Shown in pieces: positions 36,401 through 48,500 of a DNA stretch of 64,000 nt (the first letter of the stretch is position 1; the number at the start of each line of letters is the position of its first letter). The notes beneath the pieces are model-generated. The model worked only from the letters and a program-made list of their open reading frames with translations. It was not told the DNA's origin and ran no database searches. This DNA is from Aristolochia californica (taxonomy: Eukaryota; Streptophyta; Magnoliopsida; Piperales; Aristolochiaceae), in contig JARWKL010000012.1 in assembly GCA_029961685.1 (NCBI GenBank), positions 26,459,227 to 26,523,226 on the forward strand, read 5' to 3'. The position numbers were made by a program, and so were the translations under genes.

Positions 36401-39400
36401 TTGAGACTAACAAATTAAAGGTAGAAATTTCGATAAGTTTGGAGAAAAGGTTGATAAATGACGAAACAAGAGAAGAAGAGGAAGAAGAAAGAAGAAAGAA
36501 TGAGGGAGAGGAGAGTGGCTGTTAGGGCTCAATTTATTTGACTATTCACCCGTCCTTTAATTAAGGAAGAAATTTATTATACAGATGCAACTATGTAAAT
36601 ACCTTCTGTCTAAATAGTAACCTAAGGGGAAGTAAAATTGCCCTTGGTTTAGAGAAAAGGTTGATAGATGAGGTAATAAGAGAGGAAGAAGAAAGAAGAA
36701 AAAACAAGACAGAGGAGAGTGGCTCTTAAGGTTCAATTTATTTCAGTGTCACCAACCATCCTTTAATTAAGTAAGCACTTTATTATATAGAGACAATTGT
36801 GTAAAGACCCTCTATCTAAACAGTTCCCTAAGGGGAAAGAAAAGACTAAATTGCCCTCAGTAAGCTCATCACTTCTAACCATGAGACAAACTTAAATGGT
36901 ACCTTGCATAATTGTGAAAGAAGGTGCCCAACTTGAAGCTCTTTTATCATGCTGCTCAACCCCATTGGGCAACTTGTTCCCTATATTGACCTGCTCGACC
37001 AAGAGATCGAGCATTTTGTTGTCTTCTTCGAAGGTCCAAATGTCATATGATCGAGCAGTTTGCTGTCTTCTTCCAGCCATTTATAATCTAAATCCGAGAT
37101 GGTCCTCATGGAAAAAACTTTATCAAACAACCTTTACCCGTCATAGTAACTAGGGACACATGGAAACACAAACCACAAAAAAAAAACCACGAGGTGGATA
37201 TTTATAACACATGAATCTCCTCACTACATGGCAAAATCATTACATAGCACTTCAAAATTATTCAACAACATTCTATAGCATTTCAAAATTATTCAAACCT
37301 ATTCCATTGCAGATGCACTAAACAATGCAAAAACACACTCATCAAGTCCAAATTCATCGAACACCTTTGGTAGAGCCCCATATGACTTCGCAATCACTAC
37401 GAACTGTACCTCGTCAGTGATGGGGGTCGGGTTTCGTTGGCTAATGGACGCCCGTGTAGGTGACTCAACCTTGTTTGAACCGGACTAAACCCCCTAAACT
37501 CTAAACCCTATCACCCCAAACTCTAAACCCTAACTGGGAACCATAATTTTTTTTAAAAAAACCATAAACCCTAAACCTAATTGCTATTAACCCTAAACCC
37601 TATCACCCCAAAAATTGAGAACCCTAAATTTTTTTTAAAAAACCATAAACCTTAAACCTTTAAATACCCTGAACCATACCCTAAATACACTAAACCCAAA
37701 ACTATTCCCTATAAAGACGAAAGCCCTAAATCCTGAAATTATGCAACAATCAATACAAATTAAGCACACTTAAATTAAAATTAAATCAAATATAACAATA
37801 TATTAATTGAAAAAAATTAGGGTTTAGGCTTACCTTATGAAATTTGGGGAAAATTAAAGCCCAATGGGGAAATCGAAGCCGAAAAGGGAAATCAAGGGAA
37901 ATCGAAGTAGAATCGAAGAAATCGAAGCCTAAATGTGGAAATTTGAAATCAAAATGGGGGAAATCGAAGGAAATCAGGAGGTCTTTTAGGGGAAAAGAGA
38001 GCAGCGACAGGGAGAAGGGTGTGGGAGGCCGAGAGGGAAAAGAGAGCAGGAGGCCGAGTGCGAGAGAGAGAGAGGGAGGCCGAGAGGATGTTCACAGCGA
38101 GAGGGCGAAGGGAGAAGCGAAAGGGAGAAGAAAATGCGAGAGGAAGAAGGAGATCGAGAGAGAAGAGTGCAGGAGTGACAGAAAAAAAAATTTCAGCCTC
38201 CCGCAACGACGTGCCCCGACGCTTCACTGGATGATTTCCAAAAAAACTACGGAATCCTGAATCCGAAAATTAAATTGTGGGTGTCATCTTCAAATTCATT
38301 TGGTTCATCAACATGAATCGGGCTCTAGTGCACCACTAACGACGTCAGGAGATGAACTAAGTAATGCGGCTGAAGTTCATATCCTGATTCAAGTTGACTA
38401 ACCCCCCCTAAGTCTTCTAAATCCTCTATCATTGAAATAAGCAGAATGTTCCAACATCAATATGTTAATTAATGCAACACCTTATTTGTGCTTCTTTTTC
38501 TGTTCTCTAATGAATGAAATTCCATGCTCCATTAAAAGTCATTTTACATCACACACCATGTTAAACATCAAAAGGCCCTTTGACATTGATGAAATACCAA
38601 GACAGTGTTTTTAAAAAACAAAAAGACGCTGCATACTAGAATTTGAATTACTGACATGAGGCTAGAGATTAGATATAACATTCAAAAAAAAGCTAAGGAA
38701 TAAAAATTATAGACTAATTAGGAAAAGATAATTAGGATAATTAGTGTAATTTTATTTGAATGTATAATTATAAAAAATCTTTTGGTTTTATCATAAAAAT
38801 GTCTTGTGTGGTCTTGTTAATATTGGATTCAAGATGCATAATAGTTTGAGCTGCATATAGGTATTGCTGTTGCATATTCTGCTCCAAGTCGCCATGGATG
38901 CTTAAGGATAATGGAGAATAACTATTGTGCTTCTAAGCGAGGTAAGTTTTTACCATGAATTTGATGTAATTTGGTACTGAAAGGATGAAAATTGTCAAGT
39001 GATAATCCACTTCTATGTGTTTGGTCTCGCAATAAAACTAATAGCTTGTTTGTCACAATACATTGTCATAGATGCATCAATTTTCAGATTCAATTCAAGT
39101 GATTGAACAATTCGGTGATATTTAAGGATGAGTTAGGCATTGTAGCAAATGGACGTCACACGTGTGTTTAAGAGACTTTCGTTTGAGAGAAGACATGAAC
39201 GACAAAAGCTTTCATTATTTTACACCTCACGGTGAAAGCATGACTACGTGTCACATATTTATTTGTGGTCGTTCTGCGAATGATAAAATCCAGACTTGAG
39301 TCTTGAACCCAGAACCTCACACAAGAATCCCTCTCCTTGTGAGCATTGAGCCTGACCTAATTGATGTTTGCATTTTTTGAGTGTCTCTAGCACTAGGCAC

Positions 39401-40612
39401 ACACCCTCACACGCATACATATGTAAGATACACACACTACCATACTGATAAGCACACGAATTAGAAAAAAGGAGGTTGGGCTCAAGTTGAACCAACTTTA
39501 GCTGCACCTAACGTTTTCCTTTTTTAGAGAAGTTAAATTATTTAAAAAATGCCAGTCATCTCATTATTTTCCAAACACAACCATACGGGGGATCTATATA
39601 TATATATAGGAAAAAAAGGGTATGGATGCAAGTCCAGTGAAGCTAGGTGTACCCAATTATTAGTTTCACATAAAAATTTAATTGAATTACTTAAAACTTA
39701 TTTCTTCTTATTCTATATGTCATATCTCATGCATTATAACTGATATTCAATTTTTCATATTTTTATTATTTTTATAATAAAATAGTAACAATGGCATTGT
39801 TGTAAATACAACAAAGCAACTGACATCCTTGTACACAGTATAATTTTTTTCAGATGAAAAGTTTTGAGTGCAGCCAAATAGTCCAGATTCCTTTTTCTTG
39901 TTTGTGTGTGTGTCTATATATATATATAGGTTCTTTAGAGATAAACAAGTGAAGGTGCTTACTACAGTGCTTGTGATTTTTACAAGTTTGATGACAATTC
40001 TTGAGCTCTGACCATCTCTGTCAAAATTTGTTTTTGATCTGTTGATTTTGGGCCTTCCTATGTAAGATTTTCTACCTACATATCTTCTTTCTTATTATGA
40101 TCTTTTTTTTATTCTGTTCTAAAAAGGGTAAGCAAAAATGAGCTGGGTTGTCTTGTTTTTTCTTACTTGTTGATATAAATTCCATATTATCCTTTGCAGG
40201 TGGAGTCCGCTGCCTTTCAATACTAAACATCTTCTTTGCCATCATCTTTGCTCTCCTTGCATTGTTCTTAGGTTCAACTCTTCTCACACTGGGGAATAGC
40301 TGCTCTGCACCCTTGTTTTGGTGCTACGAAATTGCCTCATGGGGGTTGGTCATTTTGTACGGTGGAACTGCATTTTTCTTGAGAAGGAAAGCTGCTGTGA
40401 TCCTTGATGAGGGTGACTATGCTGGACGCAATCTTGGGCTAGAGATGTTGGAAAGTGCACAAGAAGTGAGTCCAGAGATGGAGAGACGAGTGGATGAAGG
40501 CTTCAAGGCATGGATGGGTTCTTCTCTTCTTTCTTCGGATGAAGAAGATGGTCCTGATGATTATATAGAGGCTCATCCGATTCAGACTATCTCCGGCAGG
40601 GAAAGAGGTTGA
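33469..40612 (+). CDS. Plant four-transmembrane protein of unknown function
   Basis: Two exons, 33469-33841 and 40200-40612, join in frame (glycine codon split 1/2) to 261 aa; the intron is 6358 bases. Four hydrophobic segments are visible: about residues 34-58, 102-125, 129-156 and 167-187. The N terminus is short and charged (KRDYEGLREDEKAWGR). Between TM1 and TM2 is a loop with a conserved-looking FCEGRRIQALTVNSS. After TM4 follows RRKAAVILDEGDYAGRNLGLEMLE and an acidic SSDEEDGPDDYIEA tail. I recognise it as the type of conserved plant membrane protein annotated without function; I know no assigned role. Start is the first ATG, in reasonable context (GACCATGGC). The model is consistent in phase but an additional small exon cannot be ruled out. 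Confidence 0.75.
34621..34710 (+). repeat. 30-bp tandem repeat, three copies
   Basis: Three units with exact 30-base period, each containing ACT-AAC-TAGTT-GGAAA followed by GGC-ATG/TTGTA. Located in the intron of the four-TM gene. Confidence 0.85.
35843..36237 (-). pseudogene. Phosphoglycerate-mutase-like gene fragment (last exon)
   Basis: Minus-strand translation gives the C-terminal part of a plant histidine-phosphatase (phosphoglycerate mutase-like) protein: ELWDEVEKAWNSLLAEL, KYVVVVGHPVVH (the second catalytic-histidine region reads GHP), DAGSISVIDFPEG and CINYTAHLGRWSIP. The fragment starts just after an intact splice acceptor (TGTTTCAG, minus strand). A single-base frameshift near 36055 separates two frames that would otherwise continue. 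No upstream exons are visible, so it cannot make the enzyme. It lies wholly inside the PIF/Harbinger-like element. Confidence 0.7.
36437..36860. repeat. 212-bp tandem duplication in PIF-like element
   Basis: Copies at about 36437-36647 and 36648-36860 share GAGAAAAGGTTGATA, GAGGAGAGTGGCT, CAATTTATTT, CCTTTAATTAAG and CTAAGGGGAA in order, with moderate divergence. Confidence 0.8.
37490..37720 (+). repeat. Degenerate telomere-like repeats (AAACCCT)
   Basis: Clustered, imperfect plant telomere-type units (TAAACCCTA, AACTCTAAACCCTA, CATAAACCCTAAACCTA) interrupted by A- and T-runs. They lie inside the PIF/Harbinger-like element, well away from any chromosome end as far as the neighbouring genes tell. 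Confidence 0.65.
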
Positions 40613-42060
40613 ACGTTTGTCAATATTCTCCATTTGTTCTGTTGACCCTCACCACCATTGCTTTCGGTAAGCAAATATGCTGCCACAGATGGGAGGACAG
40701 GAAAGTTGGTAAGAGTTCTTGAAATCATGGCTTGTACTGTGGTCGAAGGGGGGTGAAGTGATCTACCCTGAATATTCCAACCACGGGACACTGGTAGGAA
40801 TGAATTCATGCATGTAGACTATGTGCGTCTACAAAGTTCTGGCCAGGAAATTTGGTCTCAAAGATGAATCATGTACATGTAAGTATACAGCTCGAACTTT
40901 CTATTCCCAGCTTGTGTACTCTAAATTGCTGATGATGATTCACCTCTTTTCAGGAGGCCTTTTCTGTTCTTTCCTCTTCCCAGAATAGATTACAGATTTT
41001 GGTCAGATTGCAGTTGTGTCCTGCATGTGTTTCGTCAAAGGGTAAGCCCCCATATTGATATTGTATATTTGATCCATGTGCAAAGGAAATTGTTTGAGGA
41101 GTTTAGTTTGTTGGGAGGAAAACATAATTCTTTAGTTTTTGTTCATTTTGGTAAAGGCCAACAGTCATATAATCTTGGTAAAAGAAAAAGACTTCTCCAA
41201 AACGATATGCGTAACACGTATAAGAGATTTTGATCACTGCTAGGCGACTTGCTCCTAGTTTCTTGTTAAAATTTTGTTGACTATTTACTTTTAAGCATTC
41301 TCTAATCTTTAACCTATTTAGTGGGAGGACAAATATGCTGAATGTGGCTAAAACTGAAAGAAATGGTACTGGAATTTACTCTTCTCGAAAATGGACATCA
41401 AACCAAGCGAAGCTTTGTATGAATTTGCAGGGGACCCAGCAGACTCGAAGCTTTGTATGAATTTGCAAGAGATCGTGAAGTTGAATTCAAATTATTCATG
41501 AACCGGCTCAGTTCGATGTCACCCCTAATCAGAATGAGACCCATATATGCAATACAAATGGATATAACTGACTAATTAGAATATTCTAGATTGAGGTTCT
41601 TACTTTTTCCATTTCAACAAATATAGGCAATATTAATTCGCTTGAGAGCTCTCTATAAGCAGCTGGCACAGATTTGAAGGGTAAATTATCTTCGTGTGTT
41701 TTAGATAGCTGAAGTGAACTCAAGCCATGGGATATCAGAGGAATAATAATGAACTGGATTATATATGCAAGGGGGATGGGAGGAGTTAGACAAGTTTAGA
41801 GGAAGCCTGGGTATTTTTATAATTGAATATTTACAAAAACAAAATAATGCAGCTAAGCATGCAAATTAATTTAAAATAGCTCCATCACTAATATTTTTCA
41901 AACAGGCACAAAGCTTTGCTATCCCTAAACCCTAAACCCTAAACCTTCCCTAAATACCCTTCAGATATGCAAAATAATGAGCTGACTTGGTTGACTTTGC
42001 CGAGATGAATGATCAGGGGGGTATTTTCTTTACAAAAATCTTGAATCAAGTTTTTTTAGC
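40613..42060. other. 3' flank of four-TM gene and spacer
   Basis: No gene seen. The first 300-400 bases are probably the 3' UTR. Three consecutive AAACCCT-type units stand at about 41926-41946. Confidence 0.4.
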
Positions 42061-42069
42061 AATTTATAC

Positions 42070-42235
42070 TGGGCTTAGCCCATGTTTTTCGTTCCATTTG
42101 TCCAAAATGAACTCTTGACTGTTAAGCCCACCTGAGCCCACTTGGTCTCTAGTATCTAAATCTTTGTACGCACTGTGCAAGTAAAGCCCACCGGCCGAGT
42201 GTGCCACTACTCTTTTGCTGAATGCAAAACCCTAA
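42070..42235 (+). promoter_or_regulatory. Site II and telo-box motifs of the eIF3L promoter
   Basis: Within 300 bases of the start codon: the palindrome TGGGCTTAGCCCA (42070-42082), further GCCCA cores at 42126-42130, 42136-42140 and 42186-42190, and AAACCCTAA (42227-42235). Site II (TGGGC) plus telo-box is the known combination in plant genes for ribosomal proteins and translation factors, which fits the downstream gene. Function here is inferred from motif match and position. Confidence 0.6.
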
Positions 42236-42354
42236 CGCCTCTAACTCTTCTCTGCTTCTTCAAGCTAGACTTCCTTCACTCAAGAATTAGCAGAGGGAAG
42301 CCGTAGATAGTCTCCAATTCTCGCTCTGCACACGGTATACTCTATCGTTCACCA

Positions 42355-45300
42355 ATGGCGTCTTACGACTACGACGACGTTCCATACGAAGATCGTCCAC
42401 AGGACCTTGGTTACGATCCCAACTTCGTCCCTGACTCCGTCAAGACATTCGTCGTCCACCTCTACCGCTACATCCGTGAGAAGAATGTGTATGAGATCCA
42501 CCAAATGTACGAAGGAAGCTTTCAGAAGCTGAGCGACAAGACGTTCAAGGAGAGCCCTTGGCCGTCCGTCGACGCTGTGGCGCCTTACGTCGATAATGAT
42601 CATGTTTTCTGCCTTCTCTACCGGGAGATGTGGTTTAGGCATCTCTATGCGCGCTTGACACCGACGTTGAAGCAGAGGCTTGACTCTTATGATAATTACT
42701 GCAGTTTGTTTCAAGTGGTGTTGCACGGGGTGGTAAATATGCAGTTGCCCAATCAGTGGTTGTGGGATATGGTGGACGAGTTTGTGTATCAGTTTCAGTC
42801 GTTTTGTCAGTACAGGGCAAAGATGAAGAACAAGACAGAGCAGGAGATTGCTTTGTTGAGACAGTATGATCAGGTGAGTTATGTCTTTTTTCCTCCCTTT
42901 TTGTGAAAGGGTTTGTTTGCTTATGAATTTGATGTTATATGAACGATGAACTCTAGTTGGGTATTTCTTTTCAACTGCTTGATTATATGTGAGGCTGTCA
43001 GATATGAGCTGCATTTTGGAGGTGTGAGTGGTTCGGCGCGTTGTAGGAGACTATTTTTTGAACATCAAGTTGGGGATATCATTGTTTTATTACGAAATAG
43101 GAGTTTACATAGCCAATAAGAAGGGAGAGCTGATCTGTATTTTCTTAACTTATAAAAACTCCTGCTCTTCTACTCCCTTTAGCTTCCTAAAGAGTCATTT
43201 CTCGTCTCTGACTTCGGAATGGAAGTTGGGGTCCTCCTGATTACTGTAATTCGAAGATTGGATGCTTTTGCGGCGAATGTTTGCATGTCCGACCAAATAT
43301 ATTTTGCTCATGGGGAACCTGGATGGAATTTGGAAGTTGAATCACAGGAAGCTGTTATCTGAAGAAAATTGATGAAAATTGAAACTGTTATCTGAAGGAA
43401 GCTGTTTCTGGATTTGATGGCAAGGATTCTCTCATTGGCATGATATTTCTGTGTTGAGTATAGGTGTCCTCATTGGTGATTTCATTGGATGGGAAAATAT
43501 GATTTACAGATACTCTTGAGGAAAATGTGCAATACATCATGATAAATATGGAAACAAAAGAGAATGGTAGCAGAAGAAAGACAGTTAGACCACCTTTGAG
43601 GGTAGGTGAGTTTCTGAAGAAAATTTAATAGCAAGCATTTGCTGCTTGATAATTTATACAGAGTTATGTTACTGATATATGCACCCAAATTTAGGCTTTA
43701 TTACAATAATTGATAGAACTGATAGTTATTTTTGTTCACCTGAGTTCCCCAGTCTTCATCTTGATCTTTTGTTATATTTTTGTGCACCATTATGCATAAA
43801 GTTGATTTTAGTACAGTTTTTTGGAATGGAGACACCTAGTTGTGTTGAATCCTTGGTTTGCCATATTGCAATTGGCTACACCAAAATCTGATAGTCTGTT
43901 ACATCCCATATTGTCCTGTTCATAACCTGATATGTATTACAGGCTATGCAGTCCATGTCAGTGTTACTTTAAACAATGGTTTAATATTCTGGTTTCTGAC
44001 TGTGTTTGTGGAAGTGAAGTTCCTCTAGTTCTTTTTTCTTTCACATCATGCTCGTCAGTGAAATATTTCTTTAGTTTTCGACAACATGCTATCTTGGGAG
44101 GTGTTCTTTGACTTTTTCTTCTGTTTTGGTTATTGTTAGGTTTTGCAATCTTGACTTTTTTTTTTTGAACTAATTTTTTTATTTAATACAGTATCCCAGT
44201 TTGGGGGTGGATCAGATAACTTTGGCTTTTGTTCACCATCTTTTCCCTTCCATTGGGTTGAAAGTATTAGGAAGAGGCTTCTTCATCCCTAAATTTGTGT
44301 AATATACATCTAAAGATGGTTTAAATCCAGTCCACCAAGACTCTGCTATTTTTCAAAGATTTATTACAGGAGGGAATAGTGTCATTCGTAGCCCTCTTGA
44401 AAAAAAGCTGAATATCATGCAACTAAAGTGCAATGGAGTTGTAGAATATAGAAGAGTATGACAGATGAATACACCCTCTTGGATCATTTGTAATAATCTT
44501 GAGATTGCTTTTACTGTCTTTGTTGGATTCTCCAGTGAGTGGCAGTTCTTTTTTTTTTTTATTCGTTTTGCACATTTATGTAGTAGAAAACACTCATTAT
44601 CTGTTGGCCTTGAATCACTCATGAGAGTTGTGGTTTCTCATAGGCTTGGAATGTGTATGGAGTTCTCAACTATCTGCAAGCTCTAGTGGAGAAATCTACG
44701 ATCATTCAGATCTTGGAACAAGAGAAAGAAGGCCTTGAACAGTTCACCGTGAATGAAGGTTATGACTACAATGGTGGTAGCAATGTTTTGAAAGTTCTGG
44801 GTTATTTCAGCATGGTGGGGTTGCTGAGAGTTCACTGCCTTCTGGGGGATTATCATACTGGTCTCAAGGGTTTGGCTCCCATTGACATTAGCCAACTAGG
44901 TGTTTATGCAAATGTGACTGGCTCACACATTACCACCATATATCACTATGGATTTGCAAACCTCATGTTACGGAGGTACGTGCTCTAGATACCTTTTGCT
45001 TCATAAACAGTTGTAAGATTAATTTCTTCTCTTCCAATTGTTGTTTCTTTGAGGAGTGCTCCATGAAATAGCATATGCTGATAGAATATTTTGTAGGTAT
45101 GTGGAGGCAATTCGTGAATTCAATAGGATTCTCCTTTATATTTGGAAATTCAAACAGTATCATCAGAAATCTCCTCAATTTGATCAGATTTTAAAGAAAA
45201 ATGAGCAGATGTATGCCCTGTTGGCGATTTGTCTTTCTTTATGCCCTCAAGTGAAACTCATTGAGGAAAATGTGAACAATCAGTTGAGAGAGAAATATGG

Positions 45301-45486
45301 TGAAAAGATGGTGAGGATGCAGAGATATGATGACGAGGCGTTTGCTCTTTATGATGAGCTTTTCTCGTATGCCTGTCCTAAGTTTATTACTCCTTCAGCG
45401 CCAAATTATGATGAACCTCTTGTAAATTATAACCAGGTACTTGTTCTCTCTCTCTCTCTCTCTTGTAAATTATAACCAGGTACTTG

Positions 45487-45528
<42 letters not shown>

Positions 45529-48500
45529 TGTTTTTTGTTTTTTTGAATGTTGAATACACATGTGCACACAACCCTTAACCCCAACATTTTTATGATCTTA
45601 TGGTAAATACTTACTGAACTAGTTTCTTGTTGAGTTTTTGTTCGGTGTAAAAGATGGATGTGGACTTGGCTGCACTTTAAAATCAGAGTTTGGAATGTTT
45701 TTGCCATTATTTAGAGAATTTAGCTTTAATGTCCATATGAGATTTAGCATCTTTATAGAAGCATGTTATGTAGCTGTTCTATTTGATTACATAAAAAAAC
45801 AGAAAAACTTGTATTGAGAATAAAGAGAAATACATTGGATTCATACCTACATTCTGATGTATTATGATGAATTTAAAATGTAAGGCCTTTCTAGAAATGA
45901 AATTCTTGAATTCCTTAAAGCTGTGAGAAAAGTACTTGAGGTGCGACACTGCATGCAAAATTTGGTTAAAAGTTGAGATTTGTTTAAAGCATTTCTTTGT
46001 GTTCTTTGACTATAAGGTTTGTATTGAATAGTTTCGATCAATTGGCAAAGGCATTTGACTTAGCTAGTCTTCATCTATGGTGCAGGATGCTTATCGACTT
46101 CAGCTAAAAATGTTCCTTTATGAAGTAAAACAACAACAACTGCTGTCAAGTGTTCGAAGCTTCTTGAAGTTATACTCAACAATTTCAGTCGAGAAGCTGG
46201 CAGCTTACATGGAAGTGGATGAACCCACTTTGCGGTAAATCTTCTGATGCTTTGAGTTAAGAGTTTTTTATGCAATTATTTAGGTAATTTGATGAGCATA
46301 TTTCCATCTTTATGTTTTGTTCTAAATTCTGTGCTGTATGTTGACTTCTTGTGCTTGCAGGACAATTTTGATGACTTACAAGCATAAAACACATGCAGTT
46401 GAAAGTGATGGAAAGATTGTTTCTAATGCAGACGTTGATTTCTATATAAATGAGGTATTTCTCTAATCAAACAATTTTAGGTTTTCGCTTGATTTAGGTT
46501 CTTTCTTCACTGGCTATGAATACTTGGAAATTGCAATTATGACATGTGCTATGGGATGTTATACTTAAAATGGATATTGTGGTCATTTTAGTGACAAAAA
46601 TTACTTTGGCAATAGACCTTTCCTTGTGTGATGAATCAAAGGTGGATTTTATTATATGATATCTTACTATTTTTTACAATTCATATTGTTGAATTTTTGG
46701 AGAAAAAAATAATTTATTAACTTGTATAATTTGAGTACATTGGGCCTCTATTTATAATAGAAGAAATACATAGAATCATAATGAAATTAAACTACTCAAG
46801 TCCCAAATACGCCTAAAACAGTACTTCTAATTATAATTAAACTAAAAAAAATTAAGGATAACTAAAATAACCTAAACACCTTTGAATTGAGACATTTCTG
46901 TGAGACTTCTTCCCATGAGACTCCTATTTGATTTTACTGTATTAATTCTCCTTCTTTGAGACTTTTTTATGTGAGAGTCATGTAAAACTCCTCTTCAACA
47001 CTTCTCCTCAAACTGGAGTTTGTAACTTCAACTTGCAAGAAAAAATATTCTCGGTCTTCATTTTTCTTTGGCAACAAAAATTCTTTATTGATGCAAAAAC
47101 TTCAGTTTTTGTTCTCCCCTTCAATATTCTAGTCACATAAAAGTTTACCACAAAATGTGGAATTAAATAATTCTTTCTTTGTGATTCTTTATCTACTTCT
47201 GCCCCTCGAGCTGGGTATAAAAAGGAATTAGACTCTTAGTTTGGACAAAACAAATATAAGAGAACAAAAATCACTCTTAACCATACGAGAAAACTCCATA
47301 AACCAGTCAAAACAGTCACGGTTTGAAAGAAACTCTGCTCAATTTCAAAGGTGGAAAAGGGGCTTAATTTAAGACATGAAAAAGATTACTCCTTTTTTAA
47401 GGATAAATCAGATAATCACCTCATGGGTGACGAATAAAATGATTTAACTCATGTTGGATATTGGACGCACTCCTATACTTTGTAGGTAGTGGGTCTAGGC
47501 ATTGCTTCAGAGTGATGAAAAATAAGATAAATTGAAGATATATTAGAGGAACCTAAAGATTGGAGCACTCATACTTCAAACGGAAGGAGGCAACATCTCC
47601 TCACTTTCAGTAAATCACTCATGGGTACCTCTATGCTGAGTCTTGGAAAGATGATGCTCTCTGCCTGTTCCAGTTTCATCCTGTGGGGGCTTTGGAATGA
47701 GCGGAATAGAAGACGATTTGATGCAAAAAGTGAATCTGGAGACCGGGTTGCGGACAAAGTGGTTGGTCATATATCTACTTGGCTTTTAACAAAGAAAACA
47801 TTTTCTCCCTATCTGGGTTCCTTCATTCGTGAAAATTGGAGAAACTTGGCTTTGATACACATTGGAAAAAAGCCTCCGGTCATGCAAGAATGGACTCCTC
47901 CGGCTCCTCGTTATCTCCAGCTAAATTTTGATGGTTCATCTCTTGGCAACCCTGGTATTTCTGGTTATGGCGGAGTAATTTCAGATCATTCCGGCAATCA
48001 GCTCTTCATGTATGCCGGCCCCCTTGGTATTTCTAACTCTACGAATGCTGAGTTACAGGTTCTCCTCTCCGGTCTTCGTGTTTTCAAAGATAGATGCAGT
48101 GAGCCCCTCCAAGTTGAAGGGGATTCAAAAGTGGTGATTGGATGGTGTGAGGAAGTGTCTTCTCCTCCATGGAGACACTGGGATACTTTTAAGGAAATTT
48201 TAGATATTACCTCAATTGTTTCTTGTTGTTGGACCCATATTCCGAGATCCGCAAATTCGACGACAGATGTACTTGCCAGGCAGGGAGTTACCCTACAATC
48301 CCTGGTTGTAAGGGAAATGCTCCCTCAAACTTTGTAATTTTCTTCTGTTTTATTAACACATCTTTTTCAAAAAAAAAAAAACCGGAAGGAGGCAACAATG
48401 CAACAACTCGTACTTCCAAGAAAGGAGGCATTCATCAAATTAATAGATTAATGAGAGTGACTAATTTTGACACAAAACAATGATCAAACAACTTTGAAGA

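Larger units (their letters stand above)
35314..38408. mobile_element. PIF/Harbinger-like element carrying a host gene fragment
   Basis: The ends are a perfect 16-bp inverted repeat, GGGGGGGTTAGTCAAC at 35314-35329 and its complement at 38393-38408. Similarity continues inward (GATATGAACTTCA / GCACATGAACTTCA). TAA lies on both sides (35311-35313, 38409-38411), the 3-bp target duplication typical of PIF/Harbinger. The 3.1 kb body has a minus-strand ORF at 36892-37080 resembling the Myb/SANT-like protein of such elements (SYDIWTFEEDNKMLDLLVEQ), a phosphoglycerate-mutase-like fragment, a 212-bp tandem duplication, degenerate telomere-like repeats, and a GA-rich segment. No DDE transposase recognised. 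It is inserted in the intron of the four-TM gene. Confidence 0.75.

Noticed and set aside
37844..38260. 138-codon Arg/Lys/Glu-rich ORF
   Set aside because: Purine-rich simple sequence at the end of the PIF/Harbinger-like element, with an equally open opposite strand.
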